Of a stretch of DNA of 64,000 nt, positions 28,727-39,300 are shown piece by piece. The notes under the pieces were generated by a model, which ran no database searches, was not told where the DNA came from, and worked only from the letters and a program-made list of their open reading frames with translations. Position 1 is the stretch's first letter. Every line of letters starts with the position of its first letter. The stretch comes from Zoogloeaceae bacterium G21618-S1 (GTDB lineage: Bacteria > Pseudomonadota > Gammaproteobacteria > Burkholderiales > Rhodocyclaceae), in NCBI GenBank assembly GCA_027214125.1, contig JAPWHF010000004.1:62001-126000 (forward strand), read 5' to 3'. The position numbers and the translations under genes were made by a program.

Positions 28727-30213
28727 TGGCCGACACCCGGGTTGTACATGAGCACCTCGGCCACGCGCATGGCGACCTCGCTTGACCATGTGGCGTCAAT
28801 GCCGAAGTAGACACAACCGGCGATCATCGCCAGTGCCGGCAGCAGCATCGACAGCGGCGCCTCGCCCGGTGCCGGATGATCGGCCGGCGGTGCGCGGAAG
28901 TAGGCCACCTCGACAAAGCGCCACACATAGATCACGGCCAGCAACGAACTGGCCAGCACCGCACCCACCAGCCACCACTGCCCCTCGTGCATCGCCGCGC
29001 TGACCAGATACCATTTGCTGATGAAGCCGGCCGTGCCGGGCACGCCGATCAGGCTCAGCCCGCCGACCACCATGGCAAAGGCCGCCACAGGCATGGTCTG
29101 CCCCAGCCCCGCCAAGCGGTCAAAGCCCGCGCCGCCACAACGCAACACCACACCCCCGAGCACCAGGAACAGCCCACCCTTGGTCAGCGCATGGTTGAAC
29201 AAGTGCATGGCCGAGGCCATCAAGCCCTCGACCGAATCCAGGCTGATACCGAGCGTGATATAACCGATCTGCGACACGCTGGAGTAGGCCAGCAGACGCT
29301 TCATGTCGTGCTGGAAAATCGCCACCACCGCGGGGACGAACATGGCCGCCAACGACAGACCGAGCAGAATCGTGCCGGTGGCACGCGCATCGAACACCTC
29401 GGTCGAACCAAAGATGGTGAAGAAATAGCGCATCAGCACATAGATCGACACCTTGGTGGCGGTTGCCGCAAGAAAGGCCGACACCGGCGACGGCGCATAG
29501 GCGTAGGCATTGGGCAGCCACAAGTGCAGCGGAAACAGCGCGATCTTCAGCGAAATGCCCACAGTGATGAAGGCCAGTGCCGCCAGCACGCCACGAGAAT
29601 CACCAACCTCGACGAGGCGCGTGGTCATGTCGGCAAGGTTCAACGTGCCGGTTTCAAGGTAGAGCAAGCCAACACCGATCACATACAGCGTTGCGCCGAT
29701 GGTGCCCATCAGCAGGTATTGGTAGGCCGCCACCAAGGCCCGACGATCCCGCCCCATGGCGATCAGCACGTAAGTCGCCAGCGAGGACACTTCTAGGAAT
29801 ACAAACAAATTGAAGGCGTCACCAGTGACCAGAATGCCCAGCAGACCCGCTAGACAGAGCATCATCAGCGCGTAGTAGAGGTAGTGCTCTTCACTGCGCA
29901 CTTCGGTGGCGATGCCGACACGGCTGTATGGCATGACGATCAGCCCCATCGCCGCCACGATCACCGCCACAAAGGCGCCCGCCGCATCGATGCGATATTC
30001 GATGCCGAGCGGCGCCTCCCAGCTGCCCATGGCGTAGGAAATGGTGCCGTCCGACAAGGTCTGGGCCAACAGACTGGCCGCAATGCCAAAGGTGACCGCG
30101 GTCGCCAACAGGGCGATCAGCCAGCTTGCCAGCGAGCGGCGGGCAAACACGATGAGCGGCGCGGCCATCAGCGGCACCACCACCAGCAAGGCGGGAAAAT
30201 GCTGTGTCAGCAC
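28723..30213 (-). CDS. mrpD: Mrp antiporter subunit D (first)
   Basis: 496 residues, about 14 helices. FNLFVFLEVSSLATYVLIA carries the conserved Glu, ISLKIALFPLHLWLPNAYAYAPSP (in parts) the helix-7 Lys and ATATKVSIYVLMRY the helix-8 Lys, the normal MrpD set for ion translocation. GTG start 3 bp after the mrpC stop. Of the three D-like proteins in the operon this one is most like classical MrpD. Confidence 0.88.
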   Translation of the reverse strand: MLTQHFPALLVVVPLMAAPLIVFARRSLASWLIALLATAVTFGIAASLLAQTLSDGTISYAMGSWEAPLGIEYRIDAAGAFVAVIVAAMGLIVMPYSRVGIATEVRSEEHYLYYALMMLCLAGLLGILVTGDAFNLFVFLEVSSLATYVLIAMGRDRRALVAAYQYLLMGTIGATLYVIGVGLLYLETGTLNLADMTTRLVEVGDSRGVLAALAFITVGISLKIALFPLHLWLPNAYAYAPSPVSAFLAATATKVSIYVLMRYFFTIFGSTEVFDARATGTILLGLSLAAMFVPAVVAIFQHDMKRLLAYSSVSQIGYITLGISLDSVEGLMASAMHLFNHALTKGGLFLVLGGVVLRCGGAGFDRLAGLGQTMPVAAFAMVVGGLSLIGVPGTAGFISKWYLVSAAMHEGQWWLVGAVLASSLLAVIYVWRFVEVAYFRAPPADHPAPGEAPLSMLLPALAMIAGCVYFGIDATWSSEVAMRVAEVLMYNPGVGQ

Positions 30214-30216
30214 GGG

Positions 30217-30603
30217 TCAGCCGTCCTTCGCTTCGGATTCTGGCGAGGTGTCGTCCCGCGCATCCATCAACAGGATCTCATCCTCATCGATTGTTCCGTA
30301 GGCTTCCTTGATCCGTACAACCAGCGCCAGTCCGAGAGCCAGCGTCGCGACACCGACCACAATCGCGGTGAGAATCAGCACATGCGGCAGCGGGTTGGAA
30401 TACACCGCGAACTCACCGCCGATAATCGGCGCAACCCCACCCACCAGTTTGCCCGGTGCGACATAGAGCAGATACACCGCGGTCTGGAAAATGCCCAGGC
30501 CGATAAGCTTCTTGACCAGGTTTTCACGGGTCATGACGATGAACAGTCCGACCATCAGCAGCAGGACCGTCACCCAGTAGCTGAAATGACTTGCCAGCGT
30601 CAT
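30217..30603 (-). CDS. mrpC: Mrp antiporter subunit C (NuoK-like)
   Basis: 128 residues with three helices (about 7-24, 30-50, 74-97), the NuoK/MrpC size and topology. LIGLGIFQTAVYLLYV and DPLPHVLILTAIVVG-type motif (here NPLPHVLILTAIVVGVAT) are diagnostic. The acidic C-terminal tail is longer than usual. The start overlaps the mrpB stop (ATGA). Confidence 0.9.
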   Translation of the reverse strand: MTLASHFSYWVTVLLLMVGLFIVMTRENLVKKLIGLGIFQTAVYLLYVAPGKLVGGVAPIIGGEFAVYSNPLPHVLILTAIVVGVATLALGLALVVRIKEAYGTIDEDEILLMDARDDTSPESEAKDG

Positions 30604-31037
30604 TGCTCGGGCTCCTCGGCATCGCGCCGGCGCCCGGCAAAGACATAGAAGATCTTGAGCATCACCGAGGCCACGGTGATGAGCACCCCGGCCTCCACCC
30701 AGAAGATGCCGCGATGCTGGCCGGACACCGGATCGGCGCCGAGCACGAAATAGTCGAGGTAGTTGCCCCCGAACAGAATCGAAGCCACGCCGACCCCGGC
30801 GTACAGCAAGACGCCCACCGCCATCAAGGCCTGCACCAGGTCGGTCGGCACCACCCGCCTGGCGGCCGGCAGACCGTAGATCAGGGCATAGAAAATCACC
30901 GCTGCGGCGACAATCACACCGGCCTGAAACCCGCCACCGGGGCCGAAGTCCCCATGAAACTGCACATACAGGCCAAACACCAGCGCAAACGGAATCAACA
31001 GCTTGGCCAGCACACGAAGAATGATGTCCAGTCTCAT
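30600..31037 (-). CDS. mrpB: Mrp antiporter subunit B (MnhB domain)
   Basis: 145 residues with four helices. GPGGGFQAGVIVAAAVIFYALIYG (in parts) is the MnhB/MrpB signature. EAGVLITVASVMLKIFYVFAG closes the domain. ATGA overlaps on both sides, with the MbhD-like gene before and mrpC after. Confidence 0.9.
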   Translation of the reverse strand: MRLDIILRVLAKLLIPFALVFGLYVQFHGDFGPGGGFQAGVIVAAAVIFYALIYGLPAARRVVPTDLVQALMAVGVLLYAGVGVASILFGGNYLDYFVLGADPVSGQHRGIFWVEAGVLITVASVMLKIFYVFAGRRRDAEEPEQ

Positions 31038-31600
31038 TCCTTGCCCTCCTCACCCGACTTGTCGAGCGGCCGCCTCGGTCGACGGCGCCCCAACAGTGCG
31101 ATCACGCCAATGCCGGCGGTAAACACCACAAAGGTCTCACCTAGGGTGTCGAAGCCCCGATAACTCGCCAGCACGGCCGTTACCACGTTGGGCACACCTG
31201 TTTTCACCGGGCCCTCAGTGAGATAGCGCGGCGCCACATGCTGATGGATAGGCGCGCTGGGGTCAGAGAACGCCGGCAGCCCCAGCGTGCCATAGACCAG
31301 CATCGCCCCCGTGGCGGCCACCACCAGCAAGGGCAGCCAGGGGCGATGGATGGGCTTCGACTCGGTGCCACCGGTGAGATGGATGGCGCCAAACAGCAGC
31401 ACGGTCGAAATCCCCGCGCCGACGGCGGCCTCGGTCATGGCCACATCGACGGCATCGAGCACCACCATCACGGTGGCCATCAAAAAACTATAGATGCCGC
31501 TCAGCAGCACCACACCAAAGAGGTTGCGCTGACGCGCCATCCCGATGGCGGCAGCCCCCATGAGTGTCAGCAAAACGACGGCAGTCAGTTCTTCGAGGAT
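31034..31600 (-). CDS. Mrp antiporter MbhD/DUF4040-type subunit (MrpA C-terminal equivalent), start uncertain
   Basis: About 188 residues if the start is the ATC at 31600. MbhD-like core: NLFGVVLLSGIYSFLMATVMVVLDAVDVAMTEAAVGAGISTV (in parts). A second part ends FDTLGETFVVFTAGIGVIALLG, like the MbhE/MrpA tail. Start problem: the first ATG (31561) has no ribosome site and removes part of the first helix; TTG at 31576 is also unsupported. AAGGAG (31608-31613) sits 7 nt before an ATC, giving MILEELTAVVLLTLMG, which matches family N-termini. This takes the place of the C-terminal part of the large MrpA. Confidence 0.75.
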   Translation of the reverse strand: MLEELTAVVLLTLMGAAAIGMARQRNLFGVVLLSGIYSFLMATVMVVLDAVDVAMTEAAVGAGISTVLLFGAIHLTGGTESKPIHRPWLPLLVVAATGAMLVYGTLGLPAFSDPSAPIHQHVAPRYLTEGPVKTGVPNVVTAVLASYRGFDTLGETFVVFTAGIGVIALLGRRRPRRPLDKSGEEGKE

Positions 31601-31917
31601 GATTTTGCTCCTTGATCCGATTGCCACGGAATGACGCCACGCCGATGCGCCGCATTCGCCAACGAGTGCGAGGCAGTGGGCGAGCAGAAAAAGATCAGCA
31701 GCCACAAAATCAGCAGCTTGCCGCTCGCCAGCGTAAAGCCCGACTGCAACAGCAAGCCGACGATGATCAAACTGGCGCCGAGCGTATCGATCACGCTGGC
31801 CGCATGCATGCGGGTATAGAAGCCAGGCATGCGCAACACGCCGATCGCGCCGATCACGCAAAACACGCCGCCCACGCTCATCAGGATCATGCTGAGGATA
31901 TCGATGGCCGCGCTCAC
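31585..31917 (-). CDS. mrpG: Mrp antiporter subunit G
   Basis: 110 residues with three helices. VIGAIGVLRMPGFYTRMHAASVIDTLG (in parts) is the MrpG/MnhG signature; ASGKLLILWLLIFFCSPTASHSLANAAHRRG completes it. GTG start overlapping the mrpF stop by 4 bases. Its end overlaps the presumed start of the MbhD-like gene and holds that gene's ribosome site. Confidence 0.9.
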   Translation of the reverse strand: MSAAIDILSMILMSVGGVFCVIGAIGVLRMPGFYTRMHAASVIDTLGASLIIVGLLLQSGFTLASGKLLILWLLIFFCSPTASHSLANAAHRRGVIPWQSDQGAKSSSKN

Positions 31918-32204
31918 AGGCGATGCTCCTCATCTGCCACGCCGGGCTCACCCAGGTCGCCGTAGCGGAAGAATTTTTGAACGGCGATGGTGCCGACGAT
32001 ATTCAGCAGGCCATACACCAGCGCCAGATCGACAAACTCGGGACGTCCGGACACAAACTGGAAAATTGCCAGCAGGAGCATCGCCACCGTCCCGATCGCA
32101 TTGCCCGCCAGCGCCCGATCAAAGACGGTCGGCCCCAGCAGGGCACGCACCAGCAGCAAGCACAACGACACCAGCAAAGCGCCCACCACCACCGCGTACA
32201 TCAT
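31914..32204 (-). CDS. mrpF: Mrp antiporter subunit F
   Basis: 96 residues with three helices. LLGPTVFDRALAGNAIGTVAM is the MrpF family motif, followed by PEFVDLALVYGLLNIVGTIAV with the conserved acidic residue. ATGA overlap with mrpE; GTGA overlap with mrpG. Confidence 0.9.
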   Translation of the reverse strand: MMYAVVVGALLVSLCLLLVRALLGPTVFDRALAGNAIGTVAMLLLAIFQFVSGRPEFVDLALVYGLLNIVGTIAVQKFFRYGDLGEPGVADEEHRL

Positions 32205-32683
32205 GCGCGAACCTCACAGGTACTGACACGTCGATCCATCTCGCCTCCCGCCAGGTCGTCAGCGCCGGCCTGGGTCAGCGCGTGCACCAGAATTTCGTCG
32301 CCTTCGATGGCCACAGAGATCGTGCCGGGCGTCAAGGTGATCGAATTGGCGTACATCACCTGCCCGACCGAGCTCGTCTGGGTCATCTTGACGCGCAGCA
32401 TGGTCGGGCTGATCGGCAAGCGCGGATGCATGATGATCTTGGACACCGTCCAGGCCGACTTCACAATCTCGACGATCAACCATGGCCAGTACGACAACAC
32501 CCCGCCGCGCAGCTCCAGCGGGTGCCCTTCGCGATCGATCACCGACATGCGATGCGCAAACCACACGACCAGCACGGACGACGCCAAACCCGCCGACATC
32601 AGAAACGGCGTGAAATAGCCGGACAGCACCAGCCAGAAGACAAACAGAGAGGCGACAACGCTAATCGAATGAAACCTGTGCAT
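32201..32683 (-). CDS. mrpE: Mrp antiporter subunit E (first gene of operon)
   Basis: 160 residues from the ATG at 32683 (MHRFHSISVV), the usual MrpE length. Two N-terminal helices, then GGVLSYWPWLIVEIVKSAW and VMYANSITLTPGTISV, both family motifs. Other in-frame starts are ATG at 32698 and TTG at 32725; none has a strong ribosome site, ATAGG 4 nt upstream being the best for 32683. Heads a nine-gene run E-F-G-MbhD-B-C-D-D-small-D. Known role of the complex: sodium (or potassium) exchange for protons, pH and salt tolerance. Confidence 0.88.
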   Translation of the reverse strand: MHRFHSISVVASLFVFWLVLSGYFTPFLMSAGLASSVLVVWFAHRMSVIDREGHPLELRGGVLSYWPWLIVEIVKSAWTVSKIIMHPRLPISPTMLRVKMTQTSSVGQVMYANSITLTPGTISVAIEGDEILVHALTQAGADDLAGGEMDRRVSTCEVRA

Positions 32684-32893
32684 ATGCCTATGGCCCATCG
32701 AAACGCGAAAGAAAGACCACTGCAAACCGCACGCGGTGGTCGCTTTGAGCGGCTAGTGTGTCAGAAAGCCACAGCCGACGTCGAACAGCGTTCGATTTTG
32801 GCCGCATTGTTTTTGTCATAAACGGATCGAATTGTCTCGAATTTTATATTTTTGTGCAATCTGTACCGAAATTGGTCCCAATTTTTTGTCGAA
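32684..32893. promoter_or_regulatory. A+T-rich intergenic region upstream of the Mrp operon
   Basis: 210 bp, strikingly A+T-rich compared with the rest of the window, especially 32820-32890. It holds an inverted repeat AAATTGG/CCAATTT at 32869-32884 with a two-base centre, and a minus-strand TATAAA at about 32844-32849 with TTTCGG 17 bp upstream as a poor -35. Likely contains the Mrp operon promoter and the 3' end of the dehydrogenase transcript. The palindrome could be an operator or a terminator arm (T6 follows on the plus strand). Confidence 0.4.
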
Positions 32894-33844
32894 TCAAGGA
32901 AGACAGTTTTTCGGCGCACCACACAGAAACGCTTCGATATTGTGCACCACCTGCGCAGCCATCGCCGCCATCGCTTCGCCCGACGCCCATGCCACATGTG
33001 GTGTGACGATGAGATTTGGGATGTCCGGCGCCAGCAAGGGATGATCCGACGGTGGCGGCTCCGACGAGAGCACATCGATCGCCGCTCCGGCAATCACCCC
33101 TTGCCGCAAAGCATTGGCCAGCGCCGCCTCGTCCACCAGCGCGCCACGCGCTGTGTTGATCAGGAAGGCGCTCGACTTCATGGCCTGCAGCGCAACCGAA
33201 TCGATCATGCCGCGCGTGCCCGCATCAAGCGGGCAGTGCAGCGACAGCACGTCGGCCCGCGCCAGCACCTCGTCAAACGCCACGCGTCCCGCGCGCACCT
33301 GATCGGCCCCCGGGCGCTCGGACCACAGTACCTGCATGCCGAATGCCTCGGCCAGACGCGCCACGCCACTGCCCAGACTGCCACGGCCGACCAGACCGAG
33401 TGTCGCACCGCGCAAATCGCGAATCGGATGATCCAGAAAACAAAAATGGCGAGACATTGGCCAGCGACCCGCACGCACATCCTGATGAAAGTCCATGAGA
33501 TTGCGCGACAACGCGAGCATCAGGCTGATCACATGCTCCGGCACCGTGGTGTCGGCATAGCCGCGCACATTGCTGACCACGATCCCGCGCGCGCGACACG
33601 CGGCCAGATCGACATTGTCGGCGCCGGTTGCCGCCAGCGCGATCATGCGCAATGTCGGCAACTGCGCCAGCGCCGCCTCATCGATACGCAGCTTGTTAAT
33701 GACGGCAATCTGCGCATCGCGCAAGCGATCAACAACATCCTCTGGCCGCGTGTCTGGATAATCCACCCAGATATGTCGCGCGGTCGGTCGGGAAAATTCC
33801 GCCTTGACCGAACCCCGCTCCAGAAAAACGATCCTCGGTTCCAT
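32894..33844 (-). CDS. D-2-hydroxyacid dehydrogenase (glycerate dehydrogenase/hydroxypyruvate reductase type)
   Basis: 316 residues. NAD-binding fold with LGLVGRGSLGSGVARLAEAFG, then LINTARGALVDEAALANAL (catalytic Arg), DVLSSEPPP (Glu) and IVTPHVAWAS (His), the Arg-Glu-His set of the family. Sequence flavour (VSNVRGYADTTVPEHVISLMLAL) is close to glycerate dehydrogenase HprA. Start at 33844 chosen because GTGGAGG lies about 10 nt upstream; an ATG at 33865 lacks one. Divergent from an IclR regulator 105 bp away, which probably controls it. Confidence 0.85.
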   Translation of the reverse strand: MEPRIVFLERGSVKAEFSRPTARHIWVDYPDTRPEDVVDRLRDAQIAVINKLRIDEAALAQLPTLRMIALAATGADNVDLAACRARGIVVSNVRGYADTTVPEHVISLMLALSRNLMDFHQDVRAGRWPMSRHFCFLDHPIRDLRGATLGLVGRGSLGSGVARLAEAFGMQVLWSERPGADQVRAGRVAFDEVLARADVLSLHCPLDAGTRGMIDSVALQAMKSSAFLINTARGALVDEAALANALRQGVIAGAAIDVLSSEPPPSDHPLLAPDIPNLIVTPHVAWASGEAMAAMAAQVVHNIEAFLCGAPKNCLP

Positions 33845-33949
33845 GTCGGCACGGCCTCCACGCATTATTTTCTTGCTGCAACGATACGGTATTTCACTAG
33901 GCGAAATTTACGGGACTCGAGTACCATTCGCCTACTAGGGAAAGCCGCA

Positions 33950-34744
33950 ATGAAGATACCGAAAGACCCCAACGCACCAGAGCCGAAAACCTCGATCCAG
34001 GTCATCGAACGCATGATGTCGCTGCTCGACGTGCTGGCCAAGCACCCTGACCCCGTCTCGCTCAAGCTCCTGGCCGCACAAACCGGACTGCACCCGTCCA
34101 CGGCCCACCGCATTCTGGGCGCCATGACCACCAGCGGCTTTGTCGAGCGCACCGAGAACGGCATCTACCGTCTCGGCATCCGCCTGCTCGAACTCGGCGC
34201 GCTGGTCAAATCGCGCATCTCTCTGCGCGAAACTGCGATCGTTTCCATGCTAGAGCTACATCAGCGCACTGGCGAGAGCGTCAATCTCGGCATCCGCGAC
34301 GGCGATCAGATCGTGTATGTTGAGCGCACCTCAAGCGGTCGCTCGTCCGTGCGCGTGGTGCACATCGTCGGTGCACGAGCGCCGCTGCACACCACCGCGA
34401 CCGGCAAATTATTTCTCGCCGACGACGGCCTGCCAAAAATCCGCGACTACGCCAAGCGCACCGGCCTGCCCGGCTCCACGCCTACGTCGATCCGCGACGC
34501 CGCAGCGTTGGAAAAAGAGCTGGACAAGGTTCGCCGCCATGAAGTGGCCTACGACATGGAAGAAGTCGAGGCCGGCGTTCGATGCATTGCGGCAGGAATT
34601 CGTGACGACTCGGGCGAGCTGGTAGCCGGGTTGTCGCTATCGACACCGGCCGAACGCTTCAACCCGGATTGGGCTCCGCTGATACTGGACACGGCGCGAG
34701 AGATTTCGCGCGCCCTGGGTTATCGCCCGCGCGACGCCGCCTGA
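33950..34744 (+). CDS. IclR family transcriptional regulator
   Basis: 264 residues. Winged helix-turn-helix at about 17-75 (VIERMMSLLDVLAKH, SLKLLAAQTGLHPSTAHRIL) and IclR effector domain at about 90-255 (GESVNLGIRDGDQIVYVER, ATGKLFLA, GVRCIAAGIRD). Ribosome site AGGGAAAG before the ATG. Divergent from the 2-hydroxyacid dehydrogenase; IclR regulators often control the facing catabolic gene and themselves. Ends 13 bp before the convergent endopeptidase gene. Confidence 0.9.
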   Translation: MKIPKDPNAPEPKTSIQVIERMMSLLDVLAKHPDPVSLKLLAAQTGLHPSTAHRILGAMTTSGFVERTENGIYRLGIRLLELGALVKSRISLRETAIVSMLELHQRTGESVNLGIRDGDQIVYVERTSSGRSSVRVVHIVGARAPLHTTATGKLFLADDGLPKIRDYAKRTGLPGSTPTSIRDAAALEKELDKVRRHEVAYDMEEVEAGVRCIAAGIRDDSGELVAGLSLSTPAERFNPDWAPLILDTAREISRALGYRPRDAA

Positions 34745-34757
34745 GACCGGCAAGCGT

Positions 34758-35672
34758 TCAGCCCGCAGCGCCCTTGCGCGCCATCACCAGGGCATCCCAG
34801 GGCCGCTGCGCCAACCACTTTTGCAAACGCCGCGCATCGGCTGTGCGCGTCCGCGAGCCGAAGGAATCAAGCAGTACCACCAACACCGGACGGCCGCGCA
34901 TCCAGGTCTGCATGACCAGGCAACGCCCCGCTTCTTCAATGTAGCCGGTCTTCGACAGGCTGATCTCCCACTTCGGATCCTTCACCAGCGGATTGGTGTT
35001 GCGAAACGCGCGCTGGCCGCGCGCCAGCGCCACGGTGTGATCGGTCTCGGTAGAGAACTGCCGAATCAGTGGATAGGCAGACGCGGCCTTGAGCAGCAAT
35101 GACAGGTCACGCGCCGTCGACACATTGTCGGCACTCAGGCCGGTCCCCTCGACGAAGCGACTACGCCGCATCCCCAGCGTGCGAGCCTTGTCGTTCATGG
35201 CTTTAGCGAAGGCCGCCTGACCACCGGGATAGTTCCGCGAGAGCGCCGAGGCCGCCCGGTTCTCGGACGACATCAGGGCCAGGCGCAGCAGATTTTCGCG
35301 ACTCAAACGGCTACCGATCGGCAGTCGCGAGCGGCTTTTGCGCAGACGGTCGCGATCTTCCTCGGTCACCAGTAACATCTCTGACAGGGGCTGCTGACGA
35401 TCAAGAACAACCATCGCGGTCATGAGCTTGGTGATCGACGCAATCGGCGCAACACGATCGGCATTGCGCGCCAGCAGATCTTCACCACTGCGCTGATCGA
35501 CAATCAGAAAGCTCTCGGAGCGCAAGTCGGGGCTGTCAGCACGCGCAGCCTCCGCCAGCAGGGGCGCTGCCGAATGCTTTGCCGCGGCCATCCGCTCGGG
35601 CGGTGCGGCGCTCGCCAGCCCGATCAGGCTGGCGCTACACCACAACGCGACGAAGAGTCGTCCAGGCTTCAT
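34758..35672 (-). CDS. pbpG: D-alanyl-D-alanine endopeptidase (PBP7 type)
   Basis: 304 residues with a signal peptide (about 1-22). Serine peptidase S11 motifs: SITK at 79-82 (Ser79 nucleophile), SEN at 136-138, KTG at 241-243. Length and absence of the C-terminal DacA extension point to PbpG, which cuts D-Ala-meso-DAP cross-links in peptidoglycan in the periplasm. ATG at 35672 preferred over a GTG three codons upstream. Confidence 0.9.
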   Translation of the reverse strand: MKPGRLFVALWCSASLIGLASAAPPERMAAAKHSAAPLLAEAARADSPDLRSESFLIVDQRSGEDLLARNADRVAPIASITKLMTAMVVLDRQQPLSEMLLVTEEDRDRLRKSRSRLPIGSRLSRENLLRLALMSSENRAASALSRNYPGGQAAFAKAMNDKARTLGMRRSRFVEGTGLSADNVSTARDLSLLLKAASAYPLIRQFSTETDHTVALARGQRAFRNTNPLVKDPKWEISLSKTGYIEEAGRCLVMQTWMRGRPVLVVLLDSFGSRTRTADARRLQKWLAQRPWDALVMARKGAAG

Positions 35673-35766
35673 TGAATCCACCGCAAGTTGTTTCGCAAAT
35701 TATCCATAAAAATCCGTCACTCAGGCGGGTTTTCTCAACAATATTCTCGCCTTTCGTCACCTGATT

Positions 35767-36897
35767 TCACAGGCGCAGAAAATCGACAACGGCCTGGCGA
35801 CGCGCCAGGGTGTCCTCGTAACCCAGGGACATCAGGTCGCGCGTAAACGCAGGCTCAAACAAGAGGTACGACAGCAGCGTCGAGCCACTCGGGCGCATCG
35901 CCCCGACCCCGCGCAACACAGCCCGCAAGATTGGCGGCAGACTATGCCGGTGCTGTCCGGCGATTGCGTCGATCCGCCGCGACGGTGCAATCACCAGCGT
36001 TTCGATCGGTCGCAGCGTAAGCCCCGCGGCTTGGCGCTGCTCGGCGGTGAACGCCCCGAGCGTGGTGTTGATGCGCTCTAGCCGCTCGAGATCCACGGCC
36101 AGACTATCCAGAAAAATGCTGGACATGGCGTGACCGGCAATCTGCGCCAGCGATGGATAGGCGTGACCTTGCTGGCGCCCCTCCTCCTCCAGTCGGCCCG
36201 AGCCGACCACCAGAATACGGTCGGCGCCCAAATGCACCGCCGGGCTGATCGGCGCGAGTTGGCGCATCGAACCGTCGCCAAAATACTCGCGATGAATGCG
36301 AACCGCGGGAAAGACAAAGGGAATCGCGCTCGATGCCATCAAGTGCGGCACCGACAACTCGGTGCGCACCCCGAGCCGCTGGGCGCGCCGCCACGGCAAC
36401 ACGCCATCGGCGGCCTGAAAAAACGCCAGGCTCTCGCCCGAGGTGTAGCCCGACGCCGTCACGCTGACCGCGTGCAGATGGCCATCGCGAATCGCCCGAC
36501 CGATGGCGGAGAAATCGAGCACGCTCTCGAGCAGCCGCGCCAGCGGGGCATTGTCGAGCAAGGAACGCGGCGTCTGGCGATACAACCAGCCGGTGAGCAA
36601 GGCGGAGCCCCAGCGCGCGCCGGTGCCGGCCAGCGCCGGAAAGTCGGTGCGATACACCTGGTCCACATGGAAGTTGCGCCAGATGTAGGACATCTTGCGC
36701 ACCGCCATCGGAAAACTGTCGGAATACACCGCCAGCGAGGCGACGTTGATACCGCCCGCCGAGGTGCCACACAGTATCGGGAACGGGTTGCCTGGCCGCC
36801 GCCCCCACAACTCTCGGACAGCGTTGAGCACACCCACCTGATAGGCCGCGCGCGCGCCACCTCCGGTCAACACCAGCGCGGCCTTCTCTGTCGTCAT
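35767..36897 (-). CDS. Patatin-like phospholipase
   Basis: 376 residues. Oxyanion-hole glycines LTGGGARAAYQVGVL near the N-terminus, nucleophile elbow GTSAG at 44-48 (Ser46), and Asp208 in YFGDGSMRQ completing the Ser-Asp dyad (DGS rather than the commoner DGG). No signal peptide, so cytoplasmic or membrane-associated. Predicted lipid acyl hydrolase. Neighbours give no pathway hint. Confidence 0.88.
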   Translation of the reverse strand: MTTEKAALVLTGGGARAAYQVGVLNAVRELWGRRPGNPFPILCGTSAGGINVASLAVYSDSFPMAVRKMSYIWRNFHVDQVYRTDFPALAGTGARWGSALLTGWLYRQTPRSLLDNAPLARLLESVLDFSAIGRAIRDGHLHAVSVTASGYTSGESLAFFQAADGVLPWRRAQRLGVRTELSVPHLMASSAIPFVFPAVRIHREYFGDGSMRQLAPISPAVHLGADRILVVGSGRLEEEGRQQGHAYPSLAQIAGHAMSSIFLDSLAVDLERLERINTTLGAFTAEQRQAAGLTLRPIETLVIAPSRRIDAIAGQHRHSLPPILRAVLRGVGAMRPSGSTLLSYLLFEPAFTRDLMSLGYEDTLARRQAVVDFLRL

Positions 36898-37011
36898 GTC
36901 GCCCCTCCGGCTCGATACCGCTCACTACGGCGCGGGGGGCGTCAAGCTTTAGGGCTTTTTACCGGACACACAGGCATGCCGGACGATGGTGTCGCCCGGC
37001 ATACGTGCGGA
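36898..37011. other. Intergenic gap with hairpin between maeB and the patatin gene
   Basis: ATGCCGG (36976-36982) and CCGGCAT (36996-37002) can pair across 13 nt just after the maeB stop. No T-run follows on the minus strand, so a factor-independent terminator is not convincing. The patatin promoter should lie elsewhere, because this gap is upstream of its start. Confidence 0.35.
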
Positions 37012-39288
<2,277 letters not shown>

Positions 39289-39300
39289 GGGCATCCTCAT

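Noticed and set aside
36976-37002. Intrinsic terminator for maeB
   Set aside because: A 7-bp hairpin exists but no T-run follows on the minus strand, so it is listed only as a hairpin.
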